Below, one piece after another: positions 35,328 to 49,453 of a stretch of 64,000 nucleotides of DNA. Source of the DNA: Hemileia vastatrix (Eukaryota; Basidiomycota; Pucciniomycetes; Pucciniales; Zaghouaniaceae). The notes beneath the pieces are model-generated. The model worked only from the letters and a program-made list of their open reading frames with translations, did no database searches and was not told where the DNA came from. The number at the start of each line of letters is the position of its first letter. Position 1 is the stretch's first letter. Both the position numbers and the translations under genes were made by a program. The DNA is taken from the NCBI GenBank assembly GCA_030280995.1, contig JASXTE010000014.1, forward strand, positions 25,216,150-25,280,149, written 5' to 3'.

Positions 35328-38300
35328 GATATCTCACAAAGAAACTTAGGCATATAATAAGAAAAATTGGAAATTTATTATAAATACTTTTAGTTACTTT
35401 TAAATTGAAAAAGTATAACACCTTCTGTAAATTGATACATTTATTTTCCATGCTATCTCTGACATATTGTTTAAAATTTGATGCATTAATACTAATTTGT
35501 GATTTGATTATTATCAAATCAAGTGGCATAGTTGATAGTGCCACACAATGGAAGCTACTAAAAAGACTGAAGGACCTGGGTTCAAGCCTCAACAGTTCCA
35601 AAAAGCTGAGATGGGAAATCCACATGAAAATCCAGCTGACAATAAAAACGAAGCTGCTCAAAAGTTTGGAACAAACAACATTGTTCCTAAGAAACAGGTT
35701 GTGGTTGCAGAGGAGGTAGAAAAACGTGTTAAGGAGTGGTGGATTAAAGTGTGTAATTCAAGGGATTAAGATATCTCACAAGGAAACTTAGTCATATAAT
35801 AAGAAAATTTGGAAATTTATTATAAATACTTTTAGTTACTTTTAAATTGAAAAAGTATAACACCTTCTGTAAATTGATACATTTATGTTCCATGCTATCT
35901 CTGACATATTGTTTGATATTTTTTGCATTTATACCAATTCGTGATTTTATTATTATCAAATCAAGTGGCATAGATGATATTGCCACACAATGGAAGCTAC
36001 TAAAAAGACTGAAGGACCTGGGTTCAAGCCTCAACAGTACCAAAAAGCTGAGATGGGAAATCCACATGAAAAACCAGCTGAAAATAAAAAAGAAGCTGCT
36101 CAAAAGTTTGGAACAAACAACATTTTTCCAAAGAAACAGGTTGTGGTTGCAGAGGAGGTAGAAAAACGTGTTAAGGAGTGGTGGATTAAAGTGTGTAATT
36201 CAAGGGATTAAGATATTTCACATGGAAACTTAGACATATAATAAGAAAAATTGGAAATTTATTATAAATACTTTTAGTTACTTTTAAATTGAAAAAGTAT
36301 AACACCTTCTGTAAATTGATACATTTATGTTCCATGCTATCTCTGACATATTGTTTGATATTTGTTGCATTTATACCAATTCGTGATTTTATTATTATCA
36401 AATCAAGTGGCATAGTTGATATTGCCACACAATGGAAGCTACTAAAAAGACTGAAGGACCTGGGTTCAAGCCTCTACAGTACCAAAAAGCTGAGATGGGA
36501 AATCCACATGAAAATCCAGCTGACAATAAAAAAAAGCTGCTCAAAAGTTTGGAACAAACAACATTGTTCCTAAGAAACAGGTTGTGGTTGCAGAGGAGGT
36601 AGAAAAACGTGTTAAGGAGTGGGGGATTAAAGTGTGTAATTCAAGGGATTAAGATATCTCACAAAGAAACTTAAGGATATAATAAGAAAAATTGGAAATT
36701 TATTATAAATACTATTAGTTACTTTTAATTTAAAAAGTATAACTCCTTCTGTAAATTGATACATTTTGTTCCATGTTATCTCTGACATATTGTTTAAAAT
36801 TTGATGCATTAATACCAATTTGTGATTTGATTATTATCAAATCAAGTGTCATAGTTGATAGTGCCACACAATGGAACCTACTAAAAAGACTGAAGGACCT
36901 GGGTTCAAGCCTCAACAGTACCAAAAAGCTGAGATGGGAAATCCACATGAAAATCCAGCTGACAATAAAAACGAAGCTGCTCAAAAGTTTGGAACAAACA
37001 ACATTGTTCCTAAGAAACAGGTTGTGGTTGCAGAGGAGGTAGAAAAACGTGTTAAGGAGTGGTGGATTAAAGTGTGTAATTCAAGGGATTAAGATATCTC
37101 ACAAAGAAACTTAGGCATATAATAAGAAAAATTGCAAATTTATTATAAATACTTTTAGTTACTTTTAAATTGAAAAAGTATAACACCTTCTGTAAATTGA
37201 TACATTTATGTTCCATGCTATCTCTGACATAGTGTTTGATATTTGTTGCATTTATACCAATTTGTGATTTTATTATTATCAAATCAAGTGGCATAGTTGA
37301 TAGTGCCACACAATGGAAGCTACTAAAAAGACTGAAGGACCTGGGTTCAAGCCTCAACAGTACCAAAAAGCTGAGATGGGAAATCCACATGAAAATCCAG
37401 CTGACAATAAAAAAGAAGCAGCTCAAAAGTTTGGAACAAACAACATTGTTCCTAAGAAACAGGTTGTGGTTGCAGAGGAGGTAGAAAAACGTGTTAAGGA
37501 GTGGTGGATTAAAGTGTGTAATTCAAGGGATTAAGATATTTCACATGGAAACTTAGGCATATAATAAGAAAAATTGGAAATTTATTATAAATACTTTTAG
37601 TTACTTTTAAATTAAAAAGGTATAACACCTTCTGTAAATTAATACATTTATGTTCCATGCTATCTCTGACATATTGTTTAAAATTTGATGCAAGAATACC
37701 AATTTGTGATTTGATTATTATCAAATCAAGTGGCATAGTTGATAGTGCCACACAATGGAACCTACTAAAAAGACTGAAGGACCTGGGTTCAAGCCACAAC
37801 AGTTCCAAAAAGCTGAGATGGGAAATCCACATGAAAATCCAGCTGACAATAAAAAAGAAGCTGCTCAGAAGTTTGGAACAAACAACATTGTTCTTAAGAA
37901 ACAGGTTGTGGTTGCAGAGGAGGTAGAAAAACGTGTTAAGGAGTGGTGGATTAAAGTGTGTAATTCAAGGGATTAAGATATCTCACATAGAAACTTAGGC
38001 ATATAATAAGAAAAATTGGAAATTTATTATAAATACTATTAGTTACTTTTAATTTAAAAAGTATAACTCCTTCTGTAAATTGATACATTTTGTTCCATGT
38101 TATCTCTGACATATTGTTTAAAATTTGATGCATTAATACTAATTTGTGATTTGATTATTATCAAATCAAGTGGCATAGTTGATAGTGCCACACAATGGAA
38201 CCTACTAAAAAGACTGAAGGACCTGGGTTCAAGCCTCAACAGTTCCAAAAAGCTGAGATGGGAAATCCACATGAAAATCCAGCTGACAATAAAAACGAAG

Positions 38301-41300
38301 CTACTCAAAAGTTTGGAACAAACAACATTGTTCCTTAGAAACAGGTTGTGGTTGCAGAGGAGGTAGAAAAACGTGTTAAGGAGTGGTGGATTAAAGTGTG
38401 TAATATAAGGGATTAAGATATCTCACAAAGAAACTTAAGCATATAATAAGAAAAATTGGAAATTTATTATAAATACTATTAGTTACTTTTAATTTAAAAA
38501 GTATAACTCCTTCTGTAAATTGATACATTTTGTTCCATGTTATCTCTGACATATTGTTTAAAATTTGATGCATTAATACTAATTTGTGATTTGATTATTA
38601 TCAAATCAAGTGGCATAGTTGATAGTGCCACACAATGGAACCTACTAAAAAGACTGAAGGACCTAGGTTCAAGCCTCAACAGTACCAAAAAGCTGAGATG
38701 GGAAATCCACATGAAAATCCAGGTGACAATAAAAACGAAGCTGCTCAAAAGTTTGGAACAAACAACATTGTTCCTAAGAAACAGGTTGTGGTTGCAGAGG
38801 AGGTAGAAAAACGTGTTAAGGAGTGGTGGATTAAAGTGTGTAATTCAAGGGATTAAGATATCTCACAAAGAAACTTAGGCATATAAGAAGAAAAATTGGA
38901 AATTTATTATAAATAATTTTAGTTACTTTTAAATTGAAAAAGTATAACACCTTCTGTAAATTGATAAATTTATGTTCCATGCTATCTCTGACATATTGTT
39001 TAAAATTTGATGCATTAATACCAATTTGTGATTTGATTATTATCAAATCAAGTGGCATAGTTGATAGTGCCACACAATGGAACCTACTAAAAAGACTGAA
39101 GGACCTGGGTTCAAGCCTCAACAGTACCAAAAAGCTGAGATGGGAAATCCACATGAAAATCCAGCTGACAATAAAAAAGAAGCTGCTCAGAAGTTTGGAA
39201 AAAAAAACATTTTTCCTAAGAAACAGGTTGTGGTTGCAGAGGAGGTAGAAAAACGTGTTAAGGAGTGGTGGATTAAAGTGTGTAATTCAAGGGATTAAGA
39301 TATCTCACAAAGAAACTTAGGCATATAATAAGAAAAATTGGAAATTTATTATAAATACTTTTAGTTACTTTTAAATTGAGAAAGTATAACACCTTCTGTA
39401 AATTGATACATTTATGTTCCATGCTATCTCTGACATATTGTTTAAAATTTGATGCATTAATACCAATTTGTGATTTGATTATTATCAAATCAAGTGGAAT
39501 AGTTGATAGTGCCACACAATGGAACTTACTAAAAAGACTGAAGGACCTGGGTTCAAGCCTCAACAGTTCCAAAAATCTGAGATGGGAAATCCACATGAAA
39601 CTCCAGATGACACTAAAAAAGAAGCTGCTCAGAAGTTTGGAACAAACAACCTTGTTCCTAAGAAACAGGTTGTGGTTGCAGAGGAGGTAGAAAAACGTGT
39701 TAAGGAGTGGTGGATTAAAGTGTGTAATTCAATGGATTAAGATATCTCACAAAGAAACTTAGGCATATAATAAGAAAAATTGGAAATTTATTATAAATAC
39801 TTTTAGTTACTTTTAAATTGAAAAAGTATAACACCTTCTGTAAATTGATACATTTATGTTCCATGCTATCTCTGACATAAGGTTTGATATTTGTTGCATT
39901 TATACCAATTTGTGATTTTATTATTATCAGATCAAGTGGCATAGTTGATAGTGCCACACAATGGAAGCTACTAAAAAGACTGAAGGACCTGGGTTCAAGC
40001 CTCAAAAGTACCAAAAAGCTGAGATGGGAAATCCACATGAAATTCCAGCTGACAATAAAAAAGAAGCTGCTCAGAAGTTTGGAACAAACAACATTGTTCC
40101 TAAGAAACAGGTTGTGGTTGCAGAGGAGGTATAAAAACATGTTAAGGAGTGGTGGATTAAAGTGTGTAATTCAAGGGATTAAGATATCTCACAAAGAAAC
40201 TTAGGCATATAATAAGAAAAATTGGAAATTTATTATAAATACTTTTAGTTACTTTTAAATTGAAAAAGTATAACACCTTCTGTCAATTGATACATTTTGT
40301 TCCATGTTATCTCTGACATATTGTTTAAAATTTGATGCATTAATACCAATTTGTGATTTGATTATTATCAAATCAAGTGTCATAGTTGATAGTGCCACAC
40401 AATGGAACCTACTAAAAAGACTGAAGGACCTGGGTTCAAGCCTCAACAGTACCAAAAAGCTGAGATGGGAAATCCACATGAAAATCCAGCTGAAAATAAA
40501 AAAGAAGCTGCTCAGAAGTTTGGAACAAACAACATTGTTCCTAAGAAACAGGTTGTGGTTGCAGAGGAGGTAGAAAGACGTGTTAAGGAGTGGTGGATTA
40601 AAGTGTGTAATTCAATGGATTAAGATATCTCACAAAGAAACTTAGGCATATAATAAGAAAAATTGGAAATTTATTATAAATACTTTTAGTTACTTTTAAA
40701 TTGAGAAAGTATAACACCTTCTGTAAATTGATACATTTATGTTCCATGCTATCTCTGACATATTGTTTAAAATTTGATGCATTAATACCAATTTGTGATT
40801 TGATTATTATCAAATCAAGTGGAATAGTTGATAGTGCCACACAATGGAACTTACTAAAAAGACTGAAGGACCTGGGTTCAAGCCTCAACAGTTCCAAAAA
40901 TCTGAGATGGGAAATCCACATGAAACTCCAGATGACACTAAAAAAGAAGCTGCTCAGAAGTTTGGAACAAACAACCTTGTTCCTAAGAAACAGGTTGTGG
41001 TTGCAGAGGAGGTAGAAAAACGTGTTAAGGAGTGGTGGATTAAAGTGTGTAATTCAATGGATTAAGATATCTCACAAAGAAACTTAGGCATATAATAAGA
41101 AAAATTGGAAATTTATTATAAATACTTTTAGTTACTTTTAAATTGAAAAAGTATAACACCTTCTGTAAATTGATACATTTATGTTCCATGCTATCTCTGA
41201 CATAATGTTTGATATTTGTTGCATTTATACCAATTTGTGATTTTATTATTATCAGATCAAGTGGCATAGTTGATAGTGCCACACAATGGAAGCTACTAAA

Positions 41301-42390
41301 AAGACTGAAGGACCTGGGTTCAAGCCTCAAAAGTACCAAAAAGCTGAGATGGGAAATCCACATGAAATTCCAGCTGACAATAAAAAAGAAGCTGCTCAGA
41401 AGTTTGGAACAAACAACATTGTTCCTAAGAAACAGGTTGTGGTTGCAGAGGAGGTATAAAAACATGTTAAGGAGTGGTGGATTAAAGTGTGTAATTCAAG
41501 GGATTAAGATATCTCACAAAGAAACTTAGGCATATAATAAGAAAAATTGGAAATTTATTATAAATACTTTTAGTTACTTTTAAATTGAAAAAGTATAACA
41601 CCTTCTGTCAATTGATACATTTTGTTCCATGTTATCTCTGACATATTGTTTAAAATTTGATGCATTAATACCAATTTGTGATTTGATTATTATCAAATCA
41701 AGTGTCATAGTTGATAGTGCCACACAATGGAACCTACTAAAAAGACTGAAGGACCTGGGTTCAAGCCTCAACAGTACCAAAAAGCTGAGATGGGAAATCC
41801 ACATGAAAATCCAGCTGACAATAAAAACGAAGCTGCTCAAAAGTTTGGAACAAACAACATTGTTCCTAAGAAACAGGTTGTGGTTGCAGAGGAGGTAGAA
41901 AAACGTGTTAAGGAGTGGTGGATTAAAGTGTGTAATTCAAGGGATTAAGATATCTCACAAAGAAACTTAGGCATATAATAAGAAAAATTGGAAATTTATT
42001 ATAAATACTTTTAGTTACTTTTAAATTGAAAAAGTATAACACCTTCTGTAAATTGATACATTTATTTTCCATGCTATCTCTGACATATTGTTTAAAATTT
42101 GATGCATTAATACCAATTTGTGATTTGATTATTATCAAATCAAGTGGCATAGTTGATAGTGCCACACAATGGAACCTACTAAAAAGACTGAAGGACCTGG
42201 GTTCAAGCCTCAACAGTACCAAAAAGCTGAGATGGGAAATCCACATGAAAATCCAGCTGAAAATAAAAAAGAAGCTGCTCAGAAGTTTGGAACAAACAAC
42301 ATTGTTCCTAAGAAACAGGTTGTGGTTGCAGAGGAGGTAGAAAGACGTGTTAAGGAGTGGTGGATTAAAGTGTGTAATTCAAGGGATTAA
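35328..42390 (+). repeat. Higher-order block 14: 16 monomers, 7063 bp
   Basis: Order G-H-A-B-I-J-K-L-M-O-P-Q/R-O-P-Q-R. ATGs: 35548, 35990, 36432 (frameshift), 36871, 37313, 37755, 38195 (stop), 38635, 39077, 39519, 39961 (stop), 40402 (Q/R hybrid, intact), 40844, 41286 (stop), 41727 and 42169. N is missing between M and the first O, whose leader begins TCACAAAG instead of the usual TTCACATGG. O-P is present twice. Confidence 0.9.
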
Positions 42391-45300
42391 GATATCTCAC
42401 AAAGAAACTTAGGCATATAATAAGAAAAATTGGAAATTTATTATAAATACTTTTAGTTACTTTTAAATTGAAAAAGTATAACACCTTCTGTAAATTGATA
42501 CATTTATTTTCCATGCTATCTCTGACATATTGTTTAAAATTTGATGCATTAATACTAATTTGTGATTTGATTATTATCAAATCAAGTGGCATAGTTGATA
42601 GTGCCACACAATGGAAGCTACTAAAAAGACTGAAGGACCTGGGTTCAAGCCTCAACAGTTCCAAAAAGCTGAGATGGGAAATCCACATGAAAATCCAGCT
42701 GACAATAAAAACGAAGCTGCTCAAAAGTTTGGAACAAACAACATTGTTCCTAAGAAACAGGTTGTGGTTGCAGAGGAGGTAGAAAAACGTGTTAAGGAGT
42801 GGTGGATTAAAGTGTGTAATTCAAGGGATTAAGATATCTCACAAAGAAACTTAGTCATATAATAAGAAAATTTGGAAATTTATTATAAATACTTTTAGTT
42901 ACTTTTAAATTGAAAAAGTATAACACCTTCTGTAAATTGATACATTTATGTTCCATGCTATCTCTGACATATTGTTTGATATTTTTTGCATTTATACCAA
43001 TTCGTGATTTTATTATTATCAAATCAAGTGGCATAGATGATATTGCCACACAATGGAAGCTACTAAAAAGACTGAAGGACCTGGGTTCAAGCCTCAACAG
43101 TACCAAAAAGCTGAGATGGGAAATCCACATGAAAAACCAGCTGAAAATAAAAAAGAAGCTGCTCAAAAGTTTGGAACAAACAACATTTTTCCTAAGAAAC
43201 AGGTTGTGGTTGCAGAGGAGGTAGAAAAACGTGTTAAGGAGTGGTGGATTAAAGTGTGTAATTCAAGGGATTAAGATATTTCACATGGAAACTTAGACAT
43301 ATAATAAGAAAAATTGGAAATTTATTATAAATACTTTTAGTTACTTTTAAATTGAAAAAGTATAACACCTTCTGTAAATTGATACATTTATGTTCCATGC
43401 TATCTCTGACATATTGTTTGATATTTGTTGCATTTATACCAATTCGTGATTTTATTATTATCAAATCAAGTGGCATAGTTGATATTGCCACACAATGGAA
43501 GCTACTAAAAAGACTGAAGGACCTGGGTTCAAGCCTCTACAGTACCAAAAAGCTGAGATGGGAAATCCACATGAAAATCCAGCTGACAATAAAAAAAAGC
43601 TGCTCAAAAGTTTGGAACAAACAACATTGTTCCTAAGAAACAGGTTGTGGTTGCAGAGGAGGTAGAAAAACGTGTTAAGGAGTGGGGGATTAAAGTGTGT
43701 AATTCAAGGGATTAAGATATCTCACAAAGAAACTTAAGGATATAATAAGAAAAATTGGAAATTTATTATAAATACTATTAGTTACTTTTAATTTAAAAAG
43801 TATAACTCCTTCTGTAAATTGATACATTTTGTTCCATGTTATCTCTGACATATTGTTTAAAATTTGATGCATTAATACCAATTTGTGATTTGATTATTAT
43901 CAAATCAAGTGTCATAGTTGATAGTGCCACACAATGGAACCTACTAAAAAGACTGAAGGACCTGGGTTCAAGCCTCAACAGTACCAAAAAGCTGAGATGG
44001 GAAATCCACATGAAAATCCAGCTGACAATAAAAACGAAGCTGCTCAAAAGTTTGGAACAAACAACATTGTTCCTAAGAAACAGGTTGTGGTTGCAGAGGA
44101 GGTAGAAAAACGTGTTAAGGAGTGGTGGATTAAAGTGTGTAATTCAAGGGATTAAGATATCTCACAAAGAAACTTAGGCATATAATAAGAAAAATTGCAA
44201 ATTTATTATAAATACTTTTAGTTACTTTTAAATTGAAAAAGTATAACACCTTCTGTAAATTGATACATTTATGTTCCATGCTATCTCTGACATAGTGTTT
44301 GATATTTGTTGCATTTATACCAATTTGTGATTTTATTATTATCAAATCAAGTGGCATAGTTGATAGTGCCACACAATGGAAGCTACTAAAAAGACTGAAG
44401 GACCTGGGTTCAAGCCTCAACAGTACCAAAAAGCTGAGATGGGAAATCCACATGAAAATCCAGCTGACAATAAAAAAGAAGCTGCTCAAAAGTTTGGAAC
44501 AAACAACATTGTTCCTAAGAAACAGGTTGTGGTTGCAGAGGAGGTAGAAAAACGTGTTAAGGAGTGGTGGATTAAAGTGTGTAATTCAAGGGATTAAGAT
44601 ATTTCACATGGAAACTTAGGCATATAATAAGAAAAATTGGAAATTTATTATAAATACTTTTAGTTACTTTTAAATTAAAAAGGTATAACACCTTCTGTAA
44701 ATTAATACATTTATGTTCCATGCTATCTCTGACATATTGTTTAAAATTTGATGCAAGAATACCAATTTGTGATTTGATTATTATCAAATCAAGTGGCATA
44801 GTTGATAGTGCCACACAATGGAACCTACTAAAAAGACTGAAGGACCTGGGTTCAAGCCACAACAGTTCCAAAAAGCTGAGATGGGAAATCCACATGAAAA
44901 TCCAGCTGACAATAAAAAAGAAGCTGCTCAGAAGTTTGGAACAAACAACATTGTTCTTAAGAAACAGGTTGTGGTTGCAGAGGAGGTAGAAAAACGTGTT
45001 AAGGAGTGGTGGATTAAAGTGTGTAATTCAAGGGATTAAGATATCTCACATAGAAACTTAGGCATATAATAAGAAAAATTGGAAATTTATTATAAATACT
45101 ATTAGTTACTTTTAATTTAAAAAGTATAACTCCTTCTGTAAATTGATACATTTTGTTCCATGTTATCTCTGACATATTGTTTAAAATTTGATGCATTAAT
45201 ACTAATTTGTGATTTGATTATTATCAAATCAAGTGGCATAGTTGATAGTGCCACACAATGGAACCTACTAAAAAGACTGAAGGACCTGGGTTCAAGCCTC

Positions 45301-48300
45301 AACAGTTCCAAAAAGCTGAGATGGGAAATCCACATGAAAATCCAGCTGACAATAAAAACGAAGCTACTCAAAAGTTTGGAACAAACAACATTGTTCCTTA
45401 GAAACAGGTTGTGGTTGCAGAGGAGGTAGAAAAACGTGTTAAGGAGTGGTGGATTAAAGTGTGTAATATAAGGGATTAAGATATCTCACAAAGAAACTTA
45501 AGCATATAATAAGAAAAATTGGAAATTTATTATAAATACTATTAGTTACTTTTAATTTAAAAAGTATAACTCCTTCTGTAAATTGATACATTTTGTTCCA
45601 TGTTATCTCTGACATATTGTTTAAAATTTGATGCATTAATACTAATTTGTGATTTGATTATTATCAAATCAAGTGGCATAGTTGATAGTGCCACACAATG
45701 GAACCTACTAAAAAGACTGAAGGACCTAGGTTCAAGCCTCAACAGTACCAAAAAGCTGAGATGGGAAATCCACATGAAAATCCAGGTGACAATAAAAACG
45801 AAGCTGCTCAAAAGTTTGGAACAAACAACATTGTTCCTAAGAAACAGGTTGTGGTTGCAGAGGAGGTAGAAAAACGTGTTAAGGAGTGGTGGATTAAAGT
45901 GTGTAATTCAAGGGATTAAGATATCTCACAAAGAAACTTAGGCATATAAGAAGAAAAATTGGAAATTTATTATAAATAATTTTAGTTACTTTTAAATTGA
46001 AAAAGTATAACACCTTCTGTAAATTGATAAATTTATGTTCCATGCTATCTCTGACATATTGTTTAAAATTTGATGCATTAATACCAATTTGTGATTTGAT
46101 TATTATCAAATCAAGTGGCATAGTTGATAGTGCCACACAATGGAACCTACTAAAAAGACTGAAGGACCTGGGTTCAAGCCTCAACAGTACCAAAAAGCTG
46201 AGATGGGAAATCCACATGAAAATCCAGCTGACAATAAAAAAGAAGCTGCTCAGAAGTTTGGAAAAAAAAACATTTTTCCTAAGAAACAGGTTGTGGTTGC
46301 AGAGGAGGTAGAAAAACGTGTTAAGGAGTGGTGGATTAAAGTGTGTAATTCAAGGGATTAAGATATCTCACAAAGAAACTTAGGCATATAATAAGAAAAA
46401 TTGGAAATTTATTATAAATACTTTTAGTTCCTTTTAAATTGAAAAAGTATAACACCTTCTGTAAATTGATACATTTATGTTCCATGCTATCTCTGACATA
46501 TTGTTTGATATTTGTTGCATTTATTCCAATTCGTGATTTTATTATTATCAAATCAAGTGGCATAGTTGATATTGCCACAAAATGGAAGCTACTAAAAAGA
46601 CTGAAGGACCTGGGTTCAAGCCTCAACAGTTCCAAAAATCTGAGATGGGAAATCCACATGAAACTCCAGATGACACTAAAAAAGAAGCTGCTCAGAAGTT
46701 TGGAACAAACAACCTTGTTCCTAAGAAACAGGTTGTGGTTGCAGAGGAGGTAGAAAAACGTGTTAAGGAGTGGTGGATTAAAGTGTGTAATTCAATGGAT
46801 TAAGATATCTCACAAAGAAACTTAGGCATATAATAAGAAAAATTGGAAATTTATTATAAATACTTTTAGTTACTTTTAAATTGAAAAAGTATAACACCTT
46901 CTGTAAATTGATACATTTATGTTCCATGCTATCTCTGAAATAATGTTTGATATTTGTTGCATTTATACCAATTTGTGATTTTATTATTATCAGATCAAGT
47001 GGCATAGTTGATAGTGCCACACAATGGAAGCTACTAAAAAGACTGAAGGACCTGGGTTCAAGCCTCAAAAGTACCAAAAAGCTGAGATGGGAAATCCACA
47101 TGAAATTCCAGCTGACAATAAAAAAGAAGCTGCTCAGAAGTTTGGAACAAACAACATTGTTCCTAAGAAACAGGTTGTGGTTGCAGAGGAGGTATAAAAA
47201 CATGTTAAGGAGTGGTGGATTAAAGTGTGTAATTCAAGGGATTAAGATATCTCACAAAGAAACTTAGGCATATAATAAGAAAAATTGGAAATTTATTATA
47301 AATACTTTTAGTTACTTTTAAATTGAAAAAGTATAACACCTTCTGTCAATTGATACATTTTGTTCCATGTTATCTCTGACATATTGTTTAAAATTTGATG
47401 CATTAATACCAATTTGTGATTTGATTATTATCAAATCAAGTGTCATAGTTGATAGTGCCACACAATGGAACCTACTAAAAAGACTGAAGGACCTGGGTTC
47501 AAGCCTCAACAGTACCAAAAAGCTGAGATGGGAAATCCACATGAAAATCCAGCTGACAATAAAAACGAAGCTGCTCAAAAGTTTGGAACAAACAACATTG
47601 TTCCTAAGAAACAGGTTGTGGTTGCAGAGGAGGTAGAAAAACGTGTTAAGGAGTGGTGGATTAAAGTGTGTAATTCAAGGGATTAAGATATCTCACAAAG
47701 AAACTTAGGCATATAATAAGAAAAATTGGAAATTTATTATAAATACTTTTAGTTACTTTTAAATTGAAAAAGTATAACACCTTCTGTAAATTGATACATT
47801 TATTTTCCATGCTATCTCTGACATATTGTTTAAAATTTGATGCATTAATACCAATTTGTGATTTGATTATTATCAAATCAAGTGGCATAGTTGATAGTGC
47901 CACACAATGGAACCTACTAAAAAGACTGAAGGACCTGGGTTCAAGCCTCAACAGTACCAAAAAGCTGAGATGGGAAATCCACATGAAAATCCAGCTGAAA
48001 ATAAAAAAGAAGCTGCTCAGAAGTTTGGAACAAACAACATTGTTCCTAAGAAACAGGTTGTGGTTGCAGAGGAGGTAGAAAGACGTGTTAAGGAGTGGTG
48101 GATTAAAGTGTGTAATTCAAGGGATTAAGATATCTCACAAAGAAACTTAGGCATATAATAAGAAAAATTGGAAATTTATTATAAATACTTTTAGTTACTT
48201 TTAAATTGAAAAAGTATAACACCTTCTGTAAATTGATTAATTTATGTTCCATGCTATCTCTGACATATTGTTTAAAATTTGATGCATTAATACCAATTTG

Positions 48301-49453
48301 TGATTTGATTATTATCAAAGCAAGTGGCATAGTTGATAGTGCCACACAATGGAACCTACTAAAAAGACTGAAGGACCTGGGTTCAAGCCTCAACAGTTCC
48401 AAAAAGCTGAGATGGGAAATCCACATGAAAATCCAGCTGACAATAAAAAAGAAGCTGCTCAGAAGTTTGGAACAAACAACATTGTTCCTAAGAAACAGGT
48501 TGTGGTTGCAGAGGAGGTAGAAAAACGTGTTAAGGAGTGGTGGATTAAAGTGTGTAATTCAAGGGATTAAGATATCTCACAAAGAAACTTAGGCATATAA
48601 TAAGAAAAATTGGAAATTTATTATAAATACTTTTAGTTACTTTTAAATTAAAAAAGTATAACACCTTCTGTAAATTGATACATTTATGTTCCATGCTATC
48701 TCTGACATATTGTTTGATATTTTTTGCATTTCTACCAATTCGTGATTTTATTATTATCAAATCAAGTGGCATAGTTGATATTGCCACACAATGGAAGCTA
48801 CTAAAAAGACTGAAGGACCTGGGTTCAAGCCTCAACAGTACCGAAAAGCTGAGATGGGAAATCCACATGAAAATCCAGCTGACAATAAAAACGAAGCTGC
48901 TCAAAAGTTTGGAACAAACAACATTGTTCCTTAGAAACAGGTTGTGGTTGCAGAGGAGGTAGAAAAACGTGTTAAGGAGTGGTGGATTAAAGTGTGTAAT
49001 ATAAGGGATTAAGATATCTCACAAAGAAACTTAGGCATATAATAAGAAAAATTGGAAATTTATTTAAATACTTTTAGTTACTTTTAAATTGAAAAAGTAT
49101 AACACCTTCTGTAAATTGATACATTTATGTTCCATGCTATCTCTGACATAGTGTTTGATATTTGATGCATTTATACCAATTTGTGATTTTATTATTATCA
49201 AATCAAGTGGCATAGTTGATAGTGCCACACAATGGAACCTACTAAAAAGACTGAAGGACCTGGGTTCAAGCCTCAACAGTACCAAAAAGCTGAGATGGGA
49301 AATCCACATGAAAATCCAGCTGACAATAAAAACGAAGCTGCTCAAAAGTTTGGAACAAACAACATTGTTCCTAAGAAACAGGTTGTGGTTGCAGAGGAGG
49401 TAGAAAAACGTGTTAAGGAGTGGTGGATTAAAGTGTGTAATTCAAGGGATTAA
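42391..49453 (+). repeat. Higher-order block 15: 16 monomers, 7063 bp
   Basis: Order G-H-A-B-I-J-K-L-M-N/O-P-Q-R-D-E-F. ATGs: 42611, 43053, 43495 (frameshift), 43934, 44376, 44818, 45258 (stop), 45698, 46140, 46582 (N/O hybrid, intact), 47024 (stop), 47465, 47907, 48349, 48791 (stop) and 49232. It has the same length as block 14 although its last seven monomers differ in type. With the N/O fusion undone this would be a 17-monomer cycle. Confidence 0.9.
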